Shown here: positions 59,946 through 64,000 of the stretch, piece after piece
Layout: each line of letters begins with the position of its first letter
Numbering within the stretch: the first letter of the stretch is position 1
The notes under the pieces: model-generated
Told to the model about the DNA's origin: nothing
Databases searched by the model: none
What the model saw: only the letters and a program-made list of their open reading frames with translations
Assembly: GCA_963714425.1 (NCBI GenBank)
Contig: CAVQOI010000003.1
Coordinates: 62,001 to 126,000, forward strand
Length of the DNA: 64,000 nucleotides
Source: DATCYX01 sp963714425
GTDB taxonomy: Bacteria > Chloroflexota > Anaerolineae > Anaerolineales > UBA4823
Reading direction: 5' to 3'
Translations under genes and position numbers: made by a program

Positions 59946-61955
59946 CTATATGCGAAAGCCAAGCAGGTTCCAGTAGTGCGCCCACCAAATCCCTGCAAAG
60001 ACAGCCAGGCTGACGAGTGTGTAATGCACACGGGTGCTTAACTTCCACCAACCCTTGACCCAGGCGATGATGGTGAAGATCGGCAACGCCAGCGCCAGCA
60101 TGGCAGGCAGGTACATGCTCTGCAGGGATTCGATCATGTCTGGCGTGGTGCCCCACACAAATTGGGGTAAGGTTCCGCCATAGAGCACACCAAAATCTCG
60201 GAGCAGGAAGAGTACCAACATACCGGCAACCAATGTAGCCCACAATCGAGCGGCAATAGCGCCCCATAAAACCGGCCTTTTAGCCAATTGTTTACGCAGT
60301 CTACGGATCAGCGCCTCCAGCGGCCAAAAGATAAGGGTGGAAATTAGCATCGTAAGCATAAGGAGTATTGCCAACGCAATCAACACAGTCTGGAAAGTTG
60401 GAGCTTCATACCAGGGTAGTTTTTCAAAGGTGGCGTGATACCCCTGCCCCGAAATCATCTGGATGATGCGGCCGGACTCGTCCTGGACGAACGCCAATTG
60501 ACCTTTGCCGTCCACTCGCTCGAAGTACAACGGTTTGACCTCCACCCACAGGCTGGTTCCCTCAAAACCGCCCATAACACTGCTTTGATCGCCGCCCATC
60601 CCCCTTGTTACAATGGACAGGTAACCTTCATCTGTGGTGGTCACTTCGACCAATTGTGAGAAGAAAAACATGGACTTTCCGAAGGTAGTGGCATCCGCCT
60701 GGAGATAGCGATATGTACCTTTAAACTGCCTGGCGCGCTTCTGGTAACCATCCATCGGGATGGGAGTTGTTGAACCAGTGGCAGGATAGTATTTATCGAG
60801 GAATGCACTGAGGACGTTTAGCCGCAGGTTGCTGTCGCCCGAGTTATAGCTAATAAAAAAGCCCAGGTTCTGGTCTGGGAACAGGATCATGCGGTTACGA
60901 GTGCCTACGCCATCGCCATCCCGCAACAGGGCACGCTGTCCATTCTCGAAGTGTTCGAACATTTCATTGGTGATACCCGACATACCTGGCTCAGGTGTGA
61001 ACTGTTGTGTAAAAAGCGCCTCTACTGTGGATTGGTTCATGATCCGTGCGCCGCCATATTCGCCGCCGTTCAAGAGCGCCAACATGAACCGATTCATGTC
61101 CGTGGCTGTCGTGCGCAGCCCACCTGAAGGTCCGTAACGGGTGTAAAAGTTTCGCACAGGTTCCTGCCGCCCGTTCTGGTATTCGTACCCAACAGCCTGG
61201 CGGATAAGCAATTCATCAGGTGGCGGCTGATAAAAGCTGCTACTGGTCATAACAAGTGGGGTGAGGATATTCTCTTCCATATACTGCTCGAACGGCACGC
61301 CGCTGATTTCCTGGGTCAGATAACCGCTCAGATTGGAGGCGTAGTCGCCATACGTCATATATTCGCCAGGAGGATATAGCTGCGTTGGCGCATAAGTTTC
61401 AAGTAACTCGCCAAGCGGAAAAAGGTCATCTTGAGACTGGGCGGCAACGCCAATCATACGGGCTTCGAATCCGTCGGTATGGGTCAGCAGGTTAGCGAAG
61501 GTTAGCGGTTCGTCGAAAGTGGTCTTGAGTGGGAATTCCTTGAAATACGGGCGGACATCCTCGTGTAAGTCAATCACACCACGCTCGTTAAGTTGCAATA
61601 CACCTACAGCCGCGAAAACCTTTGCCATAGAGGCGGTGATGAGTACGGTTTCTTCGGGATCCATGGGCGTCTGCGTTTCCAGGTCGGAGTAGCCGTAGCC
61701 CTTGGAGAAGAAGACCTTCCCGTCTATGACCATTGCAAAGACTACACCGGGGATATGGTGGGTTTCCATTTGTTCAGCCAGGTAGGCATCGAGGAAAGCC
61801 TCAAACTCAGCCGGGTCGGTTGGACCAGAGAGATATGTGGATGTTTGGGTATTTCGATAGCTAGGGGGGGATGCAAAAGCCGGTTGGGTTACTGCCATTA
61901 CGAGTATGGTCAGCAGCATCAAAATCGAAGAAGGTTTGTACGATTTAGTTTTCAT
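59946..61955 (-). CDS. Secreted serine beta-lactamase-fold hydrolase with membrane domain
   Basis: Protein of 669 residues. A signal peptide (ILMLLTILVMAVTQPAFA) precedes a class C beta-lactamase/penicillin-binding fold with SxxK in ITASMAKVFA (near 108-112) and the YxN in YGDYASNLSGY; a Lys/His-Thr-Gly third motif is not obvious. After about 400 comes a DUF3471-like part and then three to four C-terminal helices. The active site therefore faces outside. Family members act as D-Ala peptidases, esterases or peptidases. RBS: AAGGAG. The next gene upstream is an alpha/beta hydrolase, 95 bases away. Confidence 0.85.
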   Translation of the reverse strand: MKTKSYKPSSILMLLTILVMAVTQPAFASPPSYRNTQTSTYLSGPTDPAEFEAFLDAYLAEQMETHHIPGVVFAMVIDGKVFFSKGYGYSDLETQTPMDPEETVLITASMAKVFAAVGVLQLNERGVIDLHEDVRPYFKEFPLKTTFDEPLTFANLLTHTDGFEARMIGVAAQSQDDLFPLGELLETYAPTQLYPPGEYMTYGDYASNLSGYLTQEISGVPFEQYMEENILTPLVMTSSSFYQPPPDELLIRQAVGYEYQNGRQEPVRNFYTRYGPSGGLRTTATDMNRFMLALLNGGEYGGARIMNQSTVEALFTQQFTPEPGMSGITNEMFEHFENGQRALLRDGDGVGTRNRMILFPDQNLGFFISYNSGDSNLRLNVLSAFLDKYYPATGSTTPIPMDGYQKRARQFKGTYRYLQADATTFGKSMFFFSQLVEVTTTDEGYLSIVTRGMGGDQSSVMGGFEGTSLWVEVKPLYFERVDGKGQLAFVQDESGRIIQMISGQGYHATFEKLPWYEAPTFQTVLIALAILLMLTMLISTLIFWPLEALIRRLRKQLAKRPVLWGAIAARLWATLVAGMLVLFLLRDFGVLYGGTLPQFVWGTTPDMIESLQSMYLPAMLALALPIFTIIAWVKGWWKLSTRVHYTLVSLAVFAGIWWAHYWNLLGFRI

Positions 61956-62050
61956 GATTCTCTCCTTGTAATAATTGTTCGCAATATCCGCTAACTTTTC
62001 CCGTGTGGCATCCTTTTGGCGGTTGAAGCGCGTTGCTAACTCATTCCAGG

Positions 62051-63121
62051 CTAGGGTGCCCGGGTGTGGCTTTGATCTACTACTTGTCGAATGGCCGCGA
62101 TGACCAAACCTGGACGATCCAACTGGATAAAATGCCCACTATCAGCCACGTGCATATGCGTGCTGTTGGTGGAAAGTGAGGCCAGCTCACGCTGAAGGGC
62201 CTGGGCTGTGGTTTGAATCTCTTCAAACGGGAAGTCGACCGGGGCACCCGCGGCTTGCATCGCTTCGGCATCTTGAGCGTTCTCTGCACTCAACACAACC
62301 AGCGGCAGATCGCCAAAATCTCCCATCTGGTCGACTTGCTCGCAGGACTCGGTGAGTAATTCCATTTCAGCCCGGGCGGTAGAGAAAAAGTCGGGATGTG
62401 ACGTGAGCATCATATACACTTTTTGTTGATCTCCTGGCAACTGTTTGACATGTTCCGGCAAAAATTGTTGCCCGGCGGACGGGCCCATCATCCGAAAAAC
62501 GCCGAATTGGGCCATTAACTGCATCACTGCCCTGGTTCGGTCCTGCTGCTGGAGAGAGCGGGTCATTTCTACTGGAATGAGGGTCAGAAAGTCTTCAGGG
62601 GTTGAATCTACCAACACCATGCCAACGACATCTTCAGGATAGAGGCTGGCATACATGCGCATACTCAAGCCGCCCAGGGAATGCCCAACCAGGGTATAGG
62701 GGCCTTCGATTTCGGCATTGTGTAGCAGGGTGTGTAATTCCATGGCCATTTGCTGTGCAGTGCGCGGCGCAGGGCTGGGTTCGCTCCAGCCATATCCGGC
62801 CCGGTCGTACACGCAGATGCGGGTGAGATGGGCCACTTCGGGTTGTACCAACCCCCAGGTGAGTGAAAAATCGCCGTTCCCGGCGTCCGCGATGACGGTG
62901 GGGCTACCTTCACCCTGGCAGCTGATATGCAAGCGAAAATCGCCCACATCCACTAATTGACCTGGTGCCGGGAATTGCTGAAAATCTGCGGCGGTAGTTT
63001 GGAGCTGGGATGTATAACCAATTCCAAGCAGGATCACCAGCAGAACCATGCCCGCTAGCAGGATACCCAATCCCCATCCCAGGCAACCGGTACGCTTACG
63101 TAATGTAGAAGTGCTCTTCAT
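62051..63121 (-). CDS. Membrane-anchored alpha/beta hydrolase
   Basis: Hydrolase of 356 residues. A basic start (KSTSTLRKRTG) and a helix at about 14-36 anchor it, with the enzyme outside. Catalytic residues can be read: nucleophile Ser in LVGHSLGG, an acid in VLSAENAQDAEA or MVLVDSTPED, and the final His in VADSGHFIQLDRP. The oxyanion strand is DAGNGDFSLTWG. The family covers esterases, lipases and haloperoxidase-like enzymes; the substrate is unknown. RBS: GAAGGAG. It runs parallel to the beta-lactamase-like gene. Confidence 0.87.
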   Translation of the reverse strand: MKSTSTLRKRTGCLGWGLGILLAGMVLLVILLGIGYTSQLQTTAADFQQFPAPGQLVDVGDFRLHISCQGEGSPTVIADAGNGDFSLTWGLVQPEVAHLTRICVYDRAGYGWSEPSPAPRTAQQMAMELHTLLHNAEIEGPYTLVGHSLGGLSMRMYASLYPEDVVGMVLVDSTPEDFLTLIPVEMTRSLQQQDRTRAVMQLMAQFGVFRMMGPSAGQQFLPEHVKQLPGDQQKVYMMLTSHPDFFSTARAEMELLTESCEQVDQMGDFGDLPLVVLSAENAQDAEAMQAAGAPVDFPFEEIQTTAQALQRELASLSTNSTHMHVADSGHFIQLDRPGLVIAAIRQVVDQSHTRAP

Positions 63122-63328
63122 TTTTTACTCCTTCTCGTTTGACGTGAATATAGTCTAGCTTTCAAAGTGTCCGCTGTCATCTGGCGAAGGTTTATTCCGG
63201 GGTTTATTTCTAAGTTTTTTGCAGAACGAGTTCTTTCGTCTGCTCGCAAGGAATCAGTTACTTTGGAAATGACTGTTTCTTCGCGAGTTCTCGGTTTGTT
63301 CTGCTTTAGAAATCTGCGGAGCTACAGC

Positions 63329-64000
63329 CTAGTGAACCACAGTACTGTTTAGCGGCCTCATCCCGAACAGAAAGCGCAGGAAGTTGGCGCGCCGTACTGC
63401 GAATTCGTAGGTCAGCATTATCATGACGAATGAGCTGGCGAAGATGATTAACCAACTCACGAAATCCGGGATCGCCCATTGCACGACAAAGTAGCCGACA
63501 ATCAACAGCATGGTCTGGTGCAGGATGTAGAAGGGCAGGACGGCCTCGCCTGCATATTTTAGGAAAGGTGTGGTCCTGGTTAGGTGTTGCATTCCGAAGC
63601 CGAGAAAGGCAGGCAGCAAGGCACAGGCGCTCAGGATGTAAAGGGGGTCGCCCAGGATGCCTTCCATTGGGTCAATGACAGGATTGGAAATATTGGCAAC
63701 CAGGAACGCATAGACCGCGCCCAGGGTCAGCCCGACGATCAAGAAAAACCAGCGATTCCGTTTGATGTTAGCCTGCAGACCTTCTTGCGATACAATCACA
63801 AATCCATAGAGCAGATAGAAGATGTATTCCAGGAAAGGCCAACCGCCTGAACCGAACTCCCAATCGGTGTCGCTCACAAATAGATGCATAAGAAGGATCG
63901 GGAAAGCCAGAGCCAGCCATATCGTCCAGGGGGAGGTGAGCAGGTCGCCGATTTTGTCCAGCGGGCTGCGTCCATTCCCCTTCCACCAGTGGAAAAGTGG
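63329..64000 (-). CDS. Acyltransferase-3 family membrane protein (partial)
   Basis: The C-terminal 223 residues of a polytopic O-acyltransferase; the N-terminal half is beyond the window. In frame from the edge it reads PLFHWWKGNGRSPLDKIGDL, then several helices, including TPFLKYAGEAVLPFYILHQT near the end, a region typical of acyltransferase-3 proteins (sugar or lipid acetylases such as OafA and MdoC). The catalytic His of the first helix would be in the missing part. The 208-base gap to the alpha/beta hydrolase gene shows nothing I can support. Confidence 0.8.
   Translation of the reverse strand, partial: PLFHWWKGNGRSPLDKIGDLLTSPWTIWLALAFPILLMHLFVSDTDWEFGSGGWPFLEYIFYLLYGFVIVSQEGLQANIKRNRWFFLIVGLTLGAVYAFLVANISNPVIDPMEGILGDPLYILSACALLPAFLGFGMQHLTRTTPFLKYAGEAVLPFYILHQTMLLIVGYFVVQWAIPDFVSWLIIFASSFVMIMLTYEFAVRRANFLRFLFGMRPLNSTVVH

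Noticed and set aside
63167..63352. Small ORF between the alpha/beta hydrolase and acyltransferase genes
   Set aside because: 61 codons without a ribosome site, similarity or composition of a real gene.

Overview
This GC-rich 64 kb window looks like chromosomal DNA of a member of the Chloroflexota, most likely an Anaerolineae-type lineage. I infer this from gene content, not from a marker gene: a DUF5667-type membrane protein paired with an ECF sigma factor, lipoproteins with Thr/Pro-rich linkers, secreted proteins ending in a YLP tail, several GT-C membrane proteins, and MacB-type export served only by lipoprotein adaptors. I saw no rRNA, tRNA, CRISPR array, phage block or insertion sequence. 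About eight real genes are broken by 1-2 base shifts, so indel errors in the assembly are likely and single frameshifts should not be read as gene loss.

Region 1 (1-20.9 kb) is a catabolic locus built largely from duplicated parts. On the minus strand lie a Tat-type solute-binding lipoprotein, an APC permease, a metallophosphoesterase, a choline-kinase-like phosphotransferase, an FAD oxidoreductase/GcvT fusion, a second APC permease, a second metallophosphoesterase and a DeoR regulator. On the plus strand follow a nucleotidyltransferase-fold protein, a four-CBS protein, a second FAD/GcvT enzyme, a GntR/UTRA regulator behind a consensus promoter, a second kinase, a class II aldolase, a histidinol-phosphate-type aminotransferase and a HAD phosphatase. 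Together they suggest uptake, phosphorylation, folate-linked oxidation, transamination and aldol cleavage of an N-methylated, hydroxylated amine. The substrate is unknown.

Region 2 (21-22 kb) has a small four-helix membrane protein, a probable promoter-to-terminator small RNA and a SWIM zinc-finger protein. Region 3 (22.1-30.5 kb, minus) is a probable operon of a phosphofructokinase-family protein with altered catalytic residues, an ABC exporter with two lipoprotein adaptors, and a GT-C membrane protein. Region 4 (30.8-41.2 kb) is mixed: gene remnants, a membrane protein/winged-helix pair behind a long operator palindrome, NAD(P)HX epimerase, a glutaredoxin-like protein, a GT-C protein, a secreted SGNH-like protein, a Fur/ZnuA pair under a textbook Fur box, a flavodoxin, and a carbamoyltransferase lacking the ornithine signature.

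Region 5 (41.4-47.3 kb, minus) is a self-contained exosortase cassette: PadR regulator, membrane protein, exosortase, and a 960-residue membrane protein with a VPEP C-terminal sorting tail. Region 6 (47.7-50.2 kb) has an ECF sigma factor and a DUF5667 protein, with a divergent short paralogue; both extracellular tails are Asp-rich octapeptide repeats. Region 7 (50.5-64 kb) holds a PLP decarboxylase/lyase with a GPH-type symporter, large secreted proteins, a DUF5995 protein, an MscS channel, a serine beta-lactamase-like hydrolase, an alpha/beta hydrolase and the end of an acyltransferase-3 gene.

The most interesting parts are the duplicated amine-catabolism locus, the exosortase with its single adjacent substrate, the paired Asp-repeat proteins beside an ECF sigma factor, the small RNA, and the altered phosphofructokinase.
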